Shown here: piece after piece, positions 8,208 to 18,550 of the stretch
Numbering within the stretch: position 1 is the first letter of the stretch
Layout of the letters: every line of letters starts with the position of its first letter
Assembly (NCBI GenBank): GCA_963803265.1
Contig: CAWDLZ010000010.1
Span: forward strand, 1-64,000
Origin: CAIKMD01 sp963803265
Lineage (GTDB): Bacteria; Pseudomonadota; Alphaproteobacteria; ATCC43930; CGMCC-115725
DNA length: 64,000 nt
Direction of reading: 5' to 3'
Notes under the pieces: model-generated
What the model saw: the letters and a program-made list of their open reading frames with translations, nothing else
Database searches by the model: none
Told to the model about the DNA's origin: nothing
Translations under genes and position numbers: made by a program

Positions 8208-9276
8208 CGATTTCGCCCGCGCGCTCGATGCCGAGCTGAGCCGGCGCGCCGCGACCTTCCTCGCCGGGCTCGAGGCTTATCGCCGCCACCCCTATGCCCG
8301 CGACCTGCCCGAGCCGCCCGTGCTATGGCAAGAGGGAACGACGCGGCTGCTCGATTACGGGCCCAAGCGCGGCGTGCCCGTCCTGGTCGTGCCCTCGCTC
8401 ATCAACCGCGCCTATATCCTCGATCTCAAGCCCGGCCAGAGCCTGTTACGCTATCTCTCCGCGCAAGGCTGCCGGCCGCTGCTGGTCGATTGGGGCGCGC
8501 CCGGCGCGGCGGAGCGCCAATTCGGCCTCGATCGGTACATCGCCGGGCGGCTTGAGGCGGCGGCCGAAGCGGCGGCCGAGGCCGCCGGGGCCGCGCCCGT
8601 GGTCATCGGCTATTGCATGGGCGGCCTGCTGGCCTTGGCGCTTGCCGCGCGCCGGCCCGAGCTGGTCCGCGCCCTGGCGCTGTTGGCGACGCCGTGGCGC
8701 TTCCATGCCGAGCGCGCGGCCCAAGCGCGGCTCTTGGGGCAATTGGCCGAGCCCATCGTGCGCGCCAGTGAGGCCCTCGGCGAGGTTCCGGTCGATGTCC
8801 TCCAGGCGCTCTTCGCCGCGCAAGACCCGTTGCTGGGAATGCGCAAATTCTCGCGTTTCGCCGGCTTGGCGCAGGACAGCGCGGCGGCGCTCGGCTTCGT
8901 CGCGCTCGAGGACTGGCTCAACGACGGCGTGCCGCTGGCGCTGAAAGTGGCGCGGGAATGCCTCGGCGGCTGGTATGGCGAGGATCTGCCGGGCCGCGGG
9001 GCGTGGCGCGTCGCCGGCAAGCGGGTCGTGCCGGCGCGCATCGCCGTGCCCAGCCTCGTCGTCGTGCCGGCGCACGACCGCATCGTGCCGCCGGCGACCG
9101 CCGCGGCGCTGGCCGACGAGCTGCCGAATGCTACGCGGATGACTCCCGCCTTCGGCCATATCGGCATGATCGTCGCGCGCGAGGCGCCGGGCGCGGTCTG
9201 GGCGCCGCTCGCCGCCTGGCTGGTGGAGCAGGGCAAGCGCGGCGGCACCGCGAAGGCGCGGCGATCGCGATCCTAG
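8005..9276 (+). CDS. PhaC-like alpha/beta hydrolase (polyhydroxyalkanoate synthase-like)
   Basis: 423-residue alpha/beta hydrolase. It carries the PHA-synthase form of the lipase box, G-Y-C-M-G-G, with nucleophile C204 rather than Ser, plus D358 in AHDRIVPP and H385 in FGHIG, a complete Cys-Asp-His triad. The block VLVVPSLINRAYILDLKPGQ is typical of PhaC. It is shorter than class I enzymes (about 580) and longer than class III PhaC (about 355). ATG at 8005 is chosen for GGAAGG 4 bases upstream, which makes a 203-base overlap with the preceding gene. Neighbours phaA and phaB supply (R)-3-hydroxybutyryl-CoA, so a polymerase role is likely; a depolymerase-like or thioesterase role is the alternative. 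Confidence 0.8.
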   Translation: MTMPPGGRPSRQGPRPLALVLASAMGAWASSRAALPWLRSGLLPWRPEFAAHGAALSLSLSRAAAAPDDFARALDAELSRRAATFLAGLEAYRRHPYARDLPEPPVLWQEGTTRLLDYGPKRGVPVLVVPSLINRAYILDLKPGQSLLRYLSAQGCRPLLVDWGAPGAAERQFGLDRYIAGRLEAAAEAAAEAAGAAPVVIGYCMGGLLALALAARRPELVRALALLATPWRFHAERAAQARLLGQLAEPIVRASEALGEVPVDVLQALFAAQDPLLGMRKFSRFAGLAQDSAAALGFVALEDWLNDGVPLALKVARECLGGWYGEDLPGRGAWRVAGKRVVPARIAVPSLVVVPAHDRIVPPATAAALADELPNATRMTPAFGHIGMIVAREAPGAVWAPLAAWLVEQGKRGGTAKARRSRS

Positions 9277-9350
9277 GTTCCGTTTGCAAAGCCGGGCCCA
9301 GGCGCTATCTAAGGAGCAAGTCGCTCTCGATATAAGAGGAGGTTCAGCCC

Positions 9351-10526
<1,176 letters not shown>

Positions 10527-10530
<4 letters not shown>

Positions 10531-11249
10531 GCCGCGTCGCCGTCGTCACCGGCGGCACGCGCGGCATCGGGCGCGCCATCGCCGAATCGCTCTCGGCGGC
10601 GGGCTACAAGGTCGCCGCGGTCTATGCCAGCGACGAGGCGGCGGCGAAGAAATGCGCGAGCGAGACCGGCGTCAAATGCTATCGCTTCGACGTCTCGGAC
10701 TACGCCGCTTGCGCGGCCGGCGTCAAAGCGATCGAGCGCGAATTGGGGCCGGTCGAGGTGCTGGTCAACAATGCCGGCATCACCCGCGACGCGGTGCTGC
10801 ACCGCATGACGCCCGAGCAATGGAGCGCCGTCATCGCCACCAACCTGACCTCGTGCTTCAACATGTGCCGCCTCGTGATCGAAGGCATGCGCGAGCGCGG
10901 CTTCGGGCGCATCGTCAATATTGGCTCCATCAATGGCCAGGCCGGGCAATACGGCCAGGTGAATTACGCGGCGGCGAAATCGGGCATCCACGGCTTCACC
11001 AAGGCGCTGGCGCAGGAAGGCGCAGGCAAGGGCATCACCGTCAACGCGGTCGCGCCGGGCTATATCGACACCGAGATGGTGCGCGCCGTCCCGCCCAACG
11101 TGCTCGAGAAGATCGTGGCCAAGGTGCCGGTGGGCCGGCTCGGCCAGGCCTCCGAGATCGCGCGCGGCGTGCTGTTCCTCGTCGCCGACGAGGCCGGCTT
11201 CATCACCGGCTCGACGCTCTCCATCAACGGCGGCCAGCACATGTATTGA
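10527..11249 (+). CDS. phaB: Acetoacetyl-CoA reductase
   Basis: 240-residue NADPH-dependent short-chain dehydrogenase making (R)-3-hydroxybutyryl-CoA for PHA synthesis. It has the TGGTRGIG cofactor loop, NNAGITRD, the catalytic Ser in NIGSINGQ, and Y/K in YGQVNYAAAKSG, followed by VAPGYIDTEMV. GTG at 10527 overlaps the phaA TGA by three bases (GTGA), so translation is probably coupled. FabG is the close alternative, but the RDAVLHRMT and NGQAGQYGQVNY blocks and the phaA partner fit PhaB. Confidence 0.92.
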
Positions 11250-11269
11250 AGGGGCGCCGCGAGAGGCGC

Positions 11270-11905
11270 TCAGCCCGCCGCCTTCGGCGCCGTGAGCTGC
11301 ATCGAGCGGCGCTGGGCGAAGTCGTCGTACCACGCGGCCAGGCGGCGATGGCGGCCGCGCCAAACCTCGCTCGGATAGCGGAAATCGAGATAGCCCTGGG
11401 CGCAGCCGATGGCGATCTGGCCGATGGTCGGCGCCGCGCCCTCGGGCAATGCGGCGAGCGTCGCATCCTCGCATTCCTGCTCGAGGGCGGCGAGCGCGCC
11501 GCGCACCTTGCGGAGCTGCGCCTCGCGCCAAGCCGGCCATTGAAGCGGAGCGGGGCGAAGCGTCTCGTAGCGGCCGAGCAGCGCGGCGTCGAGCATGCCG
11601 TCGGCCAGGGCTTGCTGGCGCAGCGCAAGGAAGCGGGGCGGCCCCGAGGGCGGGAAAATCTTCGCGCCGGCGTGGAGCGTGTCGAGATATTCGCAAATGA
11701 CCGGCAAGTCATAGAGGACCAGCCCGTCATCCGTCGTCAGCGCGGGCAGCTTCGCCAGCGGGTTCTCGCGCGCGATCTCGTCATTGGGCGTCGGCGGCGC
11801 GACCACGGTGGGGATCCGCTCGATCTGCGCCTCGAGCCCGGTCTCGTAGGCCACGACCATGACCTTGCGGACGAAGGGCGAGGTCGGCGAATAGCGCAGC
11901 TTCAC
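11270..11905 (-). CDS. Glutathione S-transferase family protein
   Basis: 211-residue GST starting MKLRYSPTSPFVRKVMVVAYE, with the active-site SPFVRK motif, NPLAKLPALTTDDG (cis-Pro) and LYDLPVICEYLD (glutathione site). The C-terminal helical domain contains PTIGQIAIGCAQGYLDFRYP. It resembles the YibF/zeta-like bacterial GSTs that act on small electrophiles. It lies 14 bases downstream of gloB on the same strand, so it probably shares its transcript in a glutathione detoxification pair. Confidence 0.9.
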   Translation of the reverse strand: MKLRYSPTSPFVRKVMVVAYETGLEAQIERIPTVVAPPTPNDEIARENPLAKLPALTTDDGLVLYDLPVICEYLDTLHAGAKIFPPSGPPRFLALRQQALADGMLDAALLGRYETLRPAPLQWPAWREAQLRKVRGALAALEQECEDATLAALPEGAAPTIGQIAIGCAQGYLDFRYPSEVWRGRHRRLAAWYDDFAQRRSMQLTAPKAAG

Positions 11906-11919
11906 GTTGGGCGTCCTGG

Positions 11920-12687
11920 TTAGAACTTGTCCTTGCGCTCGCGGATCGCGGCGAAGGTGGCGACGGCGTCGCCGGGCGCGCCGGCCGCGCTCTGCAGCGC
12001 CGGCAGATCGGCGCGCAGGAACGGATTGGTGAGCAGCTCCTCGCCCATGGTGCCGGGAATGGTCGACCGGCCCGCCGCGCGCGCGGCATCAACCCGCGCC
12101 GCCCGCGCGATCAGATCGCGGTTGCCGGGCTCGACGGTCAAAGCGAAGCGGGCATTGGCCGCGGTGTATTCGTGCCCGCAATAGACGCGGGTTTCCTTGG
12201 GCAAAGCCTTGAGCTTCGACAAGGAGCGCCACATCTGCTCGGGCGTGCCCTCGAACAGCCGCCCGCATCCCATCAGGAACAGCGTGTCGCCGCTGAAGAG
12301 CGCGCGCGAGGTCGCGAACCAATAAGCGATGTGGCCGCGAGTGTGGCCGGGGACGTCGAAGACGCGCGCGACCTCGCTGCCCAGCGCGTAGCTGTCGCCC
12401 TCGCCCACCGCCACGTCGATGCCGGGAATGCGGTCGCGGTCGGCGCGCGGGCCGACGATGGTGCAGCCGGTCGCCGCCTTCAGCTCGTTGTTGCCGCCGG
12501 TGTGGTCGTTGTGGTGGTGGGTGTTGAGGACATGGGTGAGGCGCCAGCCCTGCTCGGCCAGCGCCGCGAGCACCGGCGGCGCCACCGACGGATCGACCGC
12601 GGCGGTGACATTGGCCTCGGGCTCGTGCAGAAGATAGACGTAGTTGTCTCGCAGCACCGGGACCTGGCGGATGACGAGCTCGGACAT
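11920..12687 (-). CDS. gloB: Hydroxyacylglutathione hydrolase (glyoxalase II)
   Basis: 255-residue metallo-beta-lactamase-fold enzyme that hydrolyses S-lactoylglutathione to D-lactate and glutathione. The THHHNDHTGG motif, PGHTRGHIAY, FSGDTLFLMGCGRLFEGT and YCGHEYTAANARFA supply both metal sites and the glutathione loop. It ends ERKDKF, usual for GloB. It is divergent from the methyltransferase gene with a 69-bp gap and is followed by a GST, which fits methylglyoxal detoxification. Confidence 0.95.
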   Translation of the reverse strand: MSELVIRQVPVLRDNYVYLLHEPEANVTAAVDPSVAPPVLAALAEQGWRLTHVLNTHHHNDHTGGNNELKAATGCTIVGPRADRDRIPGIDVAVGEGDSYALGSEVARVFDVPGHTRGHIAYWFATSRALFSGDTLFLMGCGRLFEGTPEQMWRSLSKLKALPKETRVYCGHEYTAANARFALTVEPGNRDLIARAARVDAARAAGRSTIPGTMGEELLTNPFLRADLPALQSAAGAPGDAVATFAAIRERKDKF

Positions 12688-12756
12688 GGGCGCCTACCCT
12701 CCCTGGGATTCGGCTAATCTAATTCGCGGCGCCGCCTCATGCTACACTGTCGAACC

Positions 12757-13491
12757 ATGTTCTCCGACGTCGTCGATCTGCGGGAATTCTACGATACGAG
12801 GCTCGGCCAGGTGGCGCGCCTCATGGTCGGCCGGCGCATTCGGATGATCTGGCCGGACCTGACCGGCCTCAGGCTGCTCGGGCTCGGCTATGCCACGCCT
12901 TATCTGCAGCCCTTCCTGGACGAGGCCGAGCGGGTGATCGCGCTGATGCCGGCCGCGCAAGGCGTGCTGCATTGGCCGGGCGAGGGGCCGAACCGCGTCG
13001 TCCTCGGCGACGAGGGCGAGCTGCCGCTGCCGGATTTCTCGATCGACCGCGTGCTGCTCGTCCATGGCCTCGAATTCAGCGAGCAGATCCGGCCGATGCT
13101 GAAAGAGGTCTGGCGCGTCCTCGCCGGGGGCGGCCGCGTGCTCGTCGTGGTGCCGAACCGGCGCGGCATCTGGGCGCGCATCGACGGCACGCCGTTCGGC
13201 CAGGGGCACCCTTACACCCAAAGCCAATTGTCGCGTCTCCTCCGCGACGAGAGCTTCACGCCCGAGCGCACCGGCGCCGCGCTCCATGTGCCGCCGACGC
13301 GCTCGAACACGGTGCTGCGCTCGGCCGTGGCTTGGGAGACCATCGGCGAGCGCTGGTTCACCACCTTCGCCGGCGTCACGATGGTCGAGGCAGCCAAGGA
13401 AATCTACGCCAAGCCATGGGCGGCGCAACGGACGCGGCGGCGCGCGGTCTATCTGCCGGTGCCGACGGGCCTGCACCCGGCCGGACGCTAG
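12757..13491 (+). CDS. Class I SAM-dependent methyltransferase
   Basis: 244-residue protein beginning MFSDVVDLREFYDTRLGQVA. The LLGLGYATPYLQPF motif I region and the DFSIDRVLLVHGLE and EVWRVLAGGGRVLVVVPN blocks show a Rossmann methyltransferase of the Methyltransf_11 type. ATG at 12757 is preferred over 12739, since homologues commonly start M-x-S/D-VVDLREFY. Divergent from gloB; this pairing is common in alphaproteobacteria. The substrate is unknown. Confidence 0.85.
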   Translation: MFSDVVDLREFYDTRLGQVARLMVGRRIRMIWPDLTGLRLLGLGYATPYLQPFLDEAERVIALMPAAQGVLHWPGEGPNRVVLGDEGELPLPDFSIDRVLLVHGLEFSEQIRPMLKEVWRVLAGGGRVLVVVPNRRGIWARIDGTPFGQGHPYTQSQLSRLLRDESFTPERTGAALHVPPTRSNTVLRSAVAWETIGERWFTTFAGVTMVEAAKEIYAKPWAAQRTRRRAVYLPVPTGLHPAGR

Positions 13492-13527
13492 GCGCGCGAA
13501 GCCGCGACCGCGGAATCGAGAGCGCGC

Positions 13528-14502
13528 TCAGAGCCGCAACAGCTTCTCGGCGTTGCGATGCGCGATCTTCGCCTTGTCGATGTCGTTGAGCGAGAGCTTG
13601 TCGAAGAAGGCCATGCCGACGCCGTTCGCCTCGTAAGGCCAATCGACGGCCCAGAGGATCGCGTCGGCGCCGAGCGCGAGCAGGGTGCAGACGAAGGCGG
13701 GCTCGTACCAGTTCCCGCTCGTCGTCACGACCAGATTGTCCTTGATGTATTGCAGCGGCGTTTTCTTGAGGCCGCGGCGCGCCGCCGCCGGAGCGCTGTG
13801 ATCGTCGAGCCGGTGCATGGCGAAGGGCAGGCCCTCGCCGAGATGGCCGAGGATGATCTTGAGCCGCGGATAGGCGTCGAAGACGCCCGCGAACATGATC
13901 CGCAGGAAATGGCAACTGGTGTCGATGGCGAAGCCCCAAGGCGAGCCGCGCAGCTCCTCGTAGCCGCTGAAATAGGCGTTCACCACGTCGGGGTGCGGCA
14001 CCGTCGGATGAAGATAGATCGGCACGTCCAGCGCCTCGGCGCATTCGAAGATCGGCCAGTATTTCCGATCGTCGAGGAACGAGCCCTGCTGATGGCCGTG
14101 GATCATCGCGCCCTTGAAGCCCAATTGCTTGACCGTGCGCTCGAGCTCGCGCGCGGCCTCCTCGGGATCGGCGGTCGGCAGGGCGGCGAAGCCCGCGAAG
14201 CGATCGGGATGCGCCGAAATCGCCGCCTCGAGCCGCTCATTGGCGTCGCGCGCCATCGGGATCGCGACGTCCCGGGCGAAGGCCTGCGGGCCGGGCGAGC
14301 CGAAAGACAGCACCTGCACGTCAACCCCCGCCGCGTCCATGTGGCGCAGCCGCTCGTCGCCGAGATCGAAGAGCTGGGCCGGGATATCGTGGCCCAGCTT
14401 CGCGCTGCGGCTCGAGATGAAGAAATTGCGGAACTCGGTCGCGCCGACATGCCGCCGGTAGAGCGCGGTCGTGAAATGCTCTTCGATCGCGATGATTCTC
14501 AT
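13528..14502 (-). CDS. Amidohydrolase family protein (ACMSD / resorcylate decarboxylase-like)
   Basis: 324-residue TIM-barrel amidohydrolase-2. The N-terminus has IIAIEEHF in place of the classic HxH, as in nonoxidative decarboxylases of this family. Metal and substrate residues are likely the His of YLHPTVPHP, the His of LGHLGEGLPF and the Asp of AVDWPYE. Such enzymes decarboxylate or hydrolyse aromatic acids. It has no operon partner; metW is 105 bases upstream on the same strand. The exact reaction cannot be assigned. Confidence 0.85.
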   Translation of the reverse strand: MRIIAIEEHFTTALYRRHVGATEFRNFFISSRSAKLGHDIPAQLFDLGDERLRHMDAAGVDVQVLSFGSPGPQAFARDVAIPMARDANERLEAAISAHPDRFAGFAALPTADPEEAARELERTVKQLGFKGAMIHGHQQGSFLDDRKYWPIFECAEALDVPIYLHPTVPHPDVVNAYFSGYEELRGSPWGFAIDTSCHFLRIMFAGVFDAYPRLKIILGHLGEGLPFAMHRLDDHSAPAAARRGLKKTPLQYIKDNLVVTTSGNWYEPAFVCTLLALGADAILWAVDWPYEANGVGMAFFDKLSLNDIDKAKIAHRNAEKLLRL

Positions 14503-14607
14503 GATGCGGATGCTTTCCTATCTCGTGTCGCCGCAACGGCGCCGATCGCGGCGCCATGTTGCCTCGCTCCGGCCCCTCCGGCAATGCCGCATCGTTACCG
14601 CTTCCGG

Positions 14608-15252
14608 CTAATCCTTGCCGGTCAGCAGGAAGAGGCCCTGCGCCGCCACGAGATTGGCGAGCCGGCCGCGCGGATTGAGCCGGTAGGGGCGGCCGCGCTC
14701 GTCGAGCGCGACGCTGCGCTCGACCGCGATGCCGAGCGCGTCGCACAGATCGAGGAAGTCGAGGATCGTGCACAGATGGATGTTCGGCGTGTCGTACCAG
14801 CGATAGGGCAGCGCCGTGGTGCGCGGCATCCGCCCCTCGACCAGCAGCCGGAGGCGCAGGCGCCATTGGCCGAAATTCGGGATCGACACGATCGCGCGCC
14901 GCCCGATCCGCACCAGGAGGCGCAGCACCTCGTGCGGGTTGCGCGTCGCCTGCAGCGTCTGGCTCAGGACGACGTAGTCGAAGGCGCGGCTCGGGTAATC
15001 GTCGAGGTCATGATCGGCGTCGCCCTGGATCACCGAGAGGCCGTTGCGCACGCAGGCATTGACCCCGCTCTGGCTCAGCTCGACGCCGCGGCCATCGACA
15101 TTCTTGGCGCGGGCGAGATAGGACAAGAGCTCGCCATCGCTGCAGCCGATATCGAGGACGCGCGAGCCCGGCTCGATCATGCTGGCGACGAGGCGCAAAT
15201 CCTCGCGCAGGGCGTCGCCGGGCGGCGCGGCCGGCCGCGCGTCGGGACTCAT
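14608..15252 (-). CDS. metW: MetW, methionine biosynthesis protein
   Basis: 214-residue Rossmann methyltransferase-fold protein with DIGCSDGELLSYLA (motif I), a VVLSQTLQATRNP block and FGQWRLRLRLLVEGRMP near the middle, all diagnostic of MetW. MetW works with MetX in homoserine acylation or methionine supply. It follows metX by 22 bases on the same transcript. ATG at 15252 is used; a TTG at 15258 would add two residues. Confidence 0.93.
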   Translation of the reverse strand: MSPDARPAAPPGDALREDLRLVASMIEPGSRVLDIGCSDGELLSYLARAKNVDGRGVELSQSGVNACVRNGLSVIQGDADHDLDDYPSRAFDYVVLSQTLQATRNPHEVLRLLVRIGRRAIVSIPNFGQWRLRLRLLVEGRMPRTTALPYRWYDTPNIHLCTILDFLDLCDALGIAVERSVALDERGRPYRLNPRGRLANLVAAQGLFLLTGKD

Positions 15253-15274
15253 CGCCAAGTAAGCGCGGCCGCGC

Positions 15275-16444
15275 TCATCCCCGGTTCAGTCCACGATGCT
15301 CGGCGCAGCCGGCGAGGAAGCCCTTGAGGGTCGCGTGGAACTCGGGCTCGTCGAGCAGGAAGGCGTCGTGCCCCTTGTCGGTCTCGACCTCGACGAAGCT
15401 GACATTGGCCGCCGCGGCGTTCAAGGCATGGACGATCTCGCGATTGCCCGCGGTCGGATAGAGCCAGTCGCTGGTGAAGGAGATCGAGCAGAACCGCGCC
15501 TTCGTGCCGGTAAAGGCGTTGGCGAGCACGCCGCCATGCTCGGCGGCGAGATCGAAATAGTCGCAGGCGCGGGTGATGTAGAGATAGGAATTGGCGTCGA
15601 ACCGCTCGACGAAGCTGATGCCCTGGTGGCGCAGGTAGTTCTCGACCTGGAAATCCGCGTCGAACCCGAAGCTGATGGCATCGCGGTTCTGCAGATTGCG
15701 GCCGAATTTCCGGTGCAGCGCCTGCTCCGACAGATAGGTGATGTGCGCCGCCATCCGCGCCACGGCCAGGCCGCGCTCGGGGCGCACGCCGCGCGCGAGG
15801 TAATGGCCGTCGCACCAATTCGCGTCCGCCATGATCGCCTGGCGCCCAACCTCGTGGAAGGCGATGTTCTGCGCCGAATGCCGCGGCGCGGTGGCGATCG
15901 GCACCGCGGCAAAGACGCGCTCGGGATAGGCCGAGGCCCATTGCAGCACCTGCATCCCGCCCATCGAGCCGCCGATGACGCAGAACAGCGTCTCGATCCC
16001 GAGATGATCGATGAGCTTTCTCTGCGCCCGCACCATGTCGGCGATGGTGATGACCGGAAAGGCGAGGTCCCAGGGCTGGCCGGTCGCCGGGTTGGTCTCG
16101 GCCGGTCCGCTCGATCCCATGCAGCCGCCGAGCACATTGGCGCAGATCAGGAAATAGCGCTCGGTGTCGAGCACCTTGCCCACTCCCGCCATCAGGTCCC
16201 ACCAGCCCGGCTTGCCCGTGATCGGATGGGGGTCGGCGACATATTGATCGCCGGCCAGGGCGTGGCACACGAGGATGGCGTTGGAGCGCTCGGCGTTGAG
16301 CGTGCCATAGGTTTGGTAGGCGATGGCGTAAGGACCGAGGCTTTGCCCGGAATCGAGCGGCAAGGGCTCGGTCACGGTCAGGCGAAAGCCGGGCCGGCCG
16401 ATATCGGGCGCGGAAATCATGGGCGAGGGCGCGAAAACGGTCAT
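15275..16444 (-). CDS. metX: Homoserine O-acetyltransferase
   Basis: 389-residue alpha/beta hydrolase that acylates homoserine with acetyl-CoA (or succinyl-CoA in some MetX enzymes) as the first step of methionine synthesis. It shows the oxyanion region VCHALAGDQYVADP, GGCMGSSGPAETNPATG, the nucleophile Ser in IGGSMGGMQVLQW, Asp in FTSDWLYP and His in KGHDAFLLDEP. A short leader and a good sigma-70 promoter lie just upstream. An internal ATG at 16420 is a second possible start. It heads a metX-metW operon. Confidence 0.95.
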   Translation of the reverse strand: MTVFAPSPMISAPDIGRPGFRLTVTEPLPLDSGQSLGPYAIAYQTYGTLNAERSNAILVCHALAGDQYVADPHPITGKPGWWDLMAGVGKVLDTERYFLICANVLGGCMGSSGPAETNPATGQPWDLAFPVITIADMVRAQRKLIDHLGIETLFCVIGGSMGGMQVLQWASAYPERVFAAVPIATAPRHSAQNIAFHEVGRQAIMADANWCDGHYLARGVRPERGLAVARMAAHITYLSEQALHRKFGRNLQNRDAISFGFDADFQVENYLRHQGISFVERFDANSYLYITRACDYFDLAAEHGGVLANAFTGTKARFCSISFTSDWLYPTAGNREIVHALNAAAANVSFVEVETDKGHDAFLLDEPEFHATLKGFLAGCAEHRGLNRG

Positions 16445-16479
16445 GCCTGGTGCCGCAAGGGAGATGGAAAGCGGCGTTT

Positions 16480-16508
16480 ACCTAGGGATCAAGGGCCTAG
16501 CCTGTCAA
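16480..16508 (-). promoter_or_regulatory. Sigma-70 promoter of metX-metW
   Basis: On the minus strand, TTGACA (16503-16508) is separated by 17 bases from CTAGGT (16480-16485). The predicted start is about 16473, giving a leader near 29 bases before the metX ATG. The leader is too short for the SAM-II riboswitch often found before metX/metA in alphaproteobacteria, and no GCUAAA core is seen. The spacer contains CTAGG/CCTAG, which could form a small dyad for a repressor. Confidence 0.6.
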
Positions 16509-16580
16509 CGTTTTCTTTGCTTTAAGGGTTGCGCCGAACTATCAGTATCGCCCCGAGTTTCCGGTATCTTATATAAGCCC

Positions 16581-17453
16581 ATGGCCCCGCCTTCGCTGGA
16601 CGATTTACGCCGCCGCATCGACCGGCTCGACGACGAGCTTCAGGACGCGCTGATCGAGCGCGCAGCACTTGTCGCCGAAATCGCCTCGGTCAAGCAATCC
16701 GACGCCACGCCGGCGCTGCGGCCGGGCCGCGAGGCCCGGATCCTACGCCGGCTGGTGGCGCGCCATCATGGCCCGTTCCCGCGCGCGATGCTGGTGCGGA
16801 TCTGGCGCGAGATGATGTCGGGCACCGCCGCGATGCAAACCGCGCTCGATGTCGCGGTCTATGCCCCCGCCAACGCCGCGGGATTGTGGGACCTCGCGCG
16901 CGACCATTACGGCAGCCACGTTCCGATGACGGCGTTTCGCACGGCGGGCGAGGTGGTCGGCGCGGTCAGCGACGGCCGCGCCACGCTGGGCGCGGTGCCG
17001 ATGCCGGGGCGGGGCGAGACCGAGCTGTGGTGGCGGCTCCTGCTGCCCGGCGAGGCGCCCAAGCCGCGCGTCATCGCGCGCCTCCCTTTCGGCGCCGCCG
17101 GCAATGCCCGCAACGAGGGCGGCGACGCGCTGGTGATCGCCCGGATCGAGCCCGAGCCCTCGGGTCTGGACCGCAGCCTCTACGTCGTCGAGACCGGAGA
17201 AGAGATCAGCCGCGCGGGCGTCCTCGCCGCGCTCAGCGCGGTCGGCTTGCCGACGACGCTTCTCGCCGGCGCGCCTGCCGAGAACCGGGCGGTCGCGCAG
17301 CTCTTCGAGTTCGATTGCTGGCTGCCGGCGGACGAGGCGCGGCTCTGGGAGGCGCTGGCCCCGCTCGGCAACAAGGTGCTTCGGGTCGCGTCGCTCGGCG
17401 GTTACGCGCGGCCGCTTTCGGCGGCCGATCTCGCCGGCCCCGGCGGCCCGTGA
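16581..17453 (+). CDS. Chorismate mutase fused to a prephenate-dehydratase-like region
   Basis: 290-residue protein. Residues about 5-95 are an AroQ-type chorismate mutase (LDDLRRRIDRLDDELQDALI, ERAALVAEIASVKQ, PGREARILRRLV). The rest (ALDVAVYAPANAAGLWDLAR onward) resembles the two-lobe periplasmic-like fold of P-proteins but lacks the catalytic TRF motif, so it is more likely regulatory. It converts chorismate to prephenate. The TGA overlaps the next ATG (TGATG). It leads an aromatic amino-acid operon with an aminotransferase and prephenate dehydrogenase. ATG at 16581 fits the start of the mutase domain. Confidence 0.85.
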   Translation: MAPPSLDDLRRRIDRLDDELQDALIERAALVAEIASVKQSDATPALRPGREARILRRLVARHHGPFPRAMLVRIWREMMSGTAAMQTALDVAVYAPANAAGLWDLARDHYGSHVPMTAFRTAGEVVGAVSDGRATLGAVPMPGRGETELWWRLLLPGEAPKPRVIARLPFGAAGNARNEGGDALVIARIEPEPSGLDRSLYVVETGEEISRAGVLAALSAVGLPTTLLAGAPAENRAVAQLFEFDCWLPADEARLWEALAPLGNKVLRVASLGGYARPLSAADLAGPGGP

Positions 17454-18550
17454 TGACAGCCACGCTGCCCGCGCCGCGCCCGGGCATCCTCGACATCGCG
17501 CGCTATGTCGGGGGCGAGTCCCGGATTCCGGGAGTGGCGAAGCCGATTCGCCTTGCCTCCAACGAGAGCGCGCTCGGCCCTAGCCCGCGCGCGGTCGCAG
17601 CCTATCATGCGCAGGCCGCCGACATGTTCCGCTACCCCGACGGCTATTCGGTCGAGCTGCGCGGCGCGCTCGCGCGCCATCACGGGATCGAGGCCGAGCG
17701 CATCGTGTGCGGCGCTGGCAGCGACGATCTCATCCATCTGCTGGCCGCCGCCTATGCCGGGCCGGGCGACGAGGTGCTCTACAGCCATCACGGCTTCTCG
17801 GTCTATCCGATCGCGGCGCGGGTCGCCGGCGCGACCCCCGTCACCGCGCCCGAAAAGAACCTGACCTTCGATGTCGATGCGACGCTGGCGCGCGTCAATC
17901 CTCGCACGCGCCTCGTCTTCATCGCCAATCCCAACAATCCGACCGGCACCTTCATCCCGCGCGACGAGCTGCGCCGGCTGCATCGCGGGCTGCCGAAATC
18001 GGTTCTCCTCGTGATCGACGCGGCCTACAGCGAATTCGTCACCCGCAACGACTACGAATCCGGCCTCGCGCTGGCCGCCGACGAGCCCAATGTGGTGATG
18101 ACGCGCACCTTCTCGAAAATCTACGCGCTGGGCGGGTTGCGCCTCGGCTGGTGCTACGCCGGCGAAGCGGTGGTCGATGTCCTCAACCGCGTGCGCCTGC
18201 CGTTCAACATCAACGCGGCGGCGCAGGCCGCCGGCGTCGCCGCGCTCGAGGACGTGGCCGCGGTCGACCGCGCGCGCGAGCACAACGACATCTGGCGGCC
18301 CTGGCTCGAGCGCGCGCTCAGGGGGCTCGGGCTCGGCGTCCAGGACGGCGCCGCGAATTTCGTGCTGGCGCGGTTTCCCAACGGAGCCGCGCATGCCGAC
18401 GCCGCCTGGGCGTTTCTGCGCTCGCGCAACATCCTCGTCCGCAAGGTCGCGGGCTACCATCTGCCCGAGCATCTGCGCATCACCATCGGCACCGAGGACG
18501 AAATGCGCGCGGTGGTCGCGGCGCTCGGCGATTTTTTGGGGAAATCATGA
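17453..18550 (+). CDS. hisC: Histidinol-phosphate / aromatic aminotransferase
   Basis: 365-residue class II PLP aminotransferase. It shows LASNESALGPSP, YPDGYSVELRGALA, the NPNNPTGTF loop, DAAYSEF and the PLP Lys in RTFSKIYALGGLRLGW. HisC converts imidazole-acetol phosphate to histidinol phosphate. Placed between chorismate mutase and prephenate dehydrogenase, this copy probably transaminates prephenate or the aromatic keto acids as well, as HisH/HisC paralogues do. Both ends overlap neighbours (TGATG and ATGA), so the three genes are translationally coupled. Confidence 0.9.
   Translation: MTATLPAPRPGILDIARYVGGESRIPGVAKPIRLASNESALGPSPRAVAAYHAQAADMFRYPDGYSVELRGALARHHGIEAERIVCGAGSDDLIHLLAAAYAGPGDEVLYSHHGFSVYPIAARVAGATPVTAPEKNLTFDVDATLARVNPRTRLVFIANPNNPTGTFIPRDELRRLHRGLPKSVLLVIDAAYSEFVTRNDYESGLALAADEPNVVMTRTFSKIYALGGLRLGWCYAGEAVVDVLNRVRLPFNINAAAQAAGVAALEDVAAVDRAREHNDIWRPWLERALRGLGLGVQDGAANFVLARFPNGAAHADAAWAFLRSRNILVRKVAGYHLPEHLRITIGTEDEMRAVVAALGDFLGKS

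Noticed and set aside
16445..16580. SAM-II riboswitch before metX
   Set aside because: No GCUAAA-type core or pseudoknot stems, and the leader from the predicted promoter is only about 29 bases.
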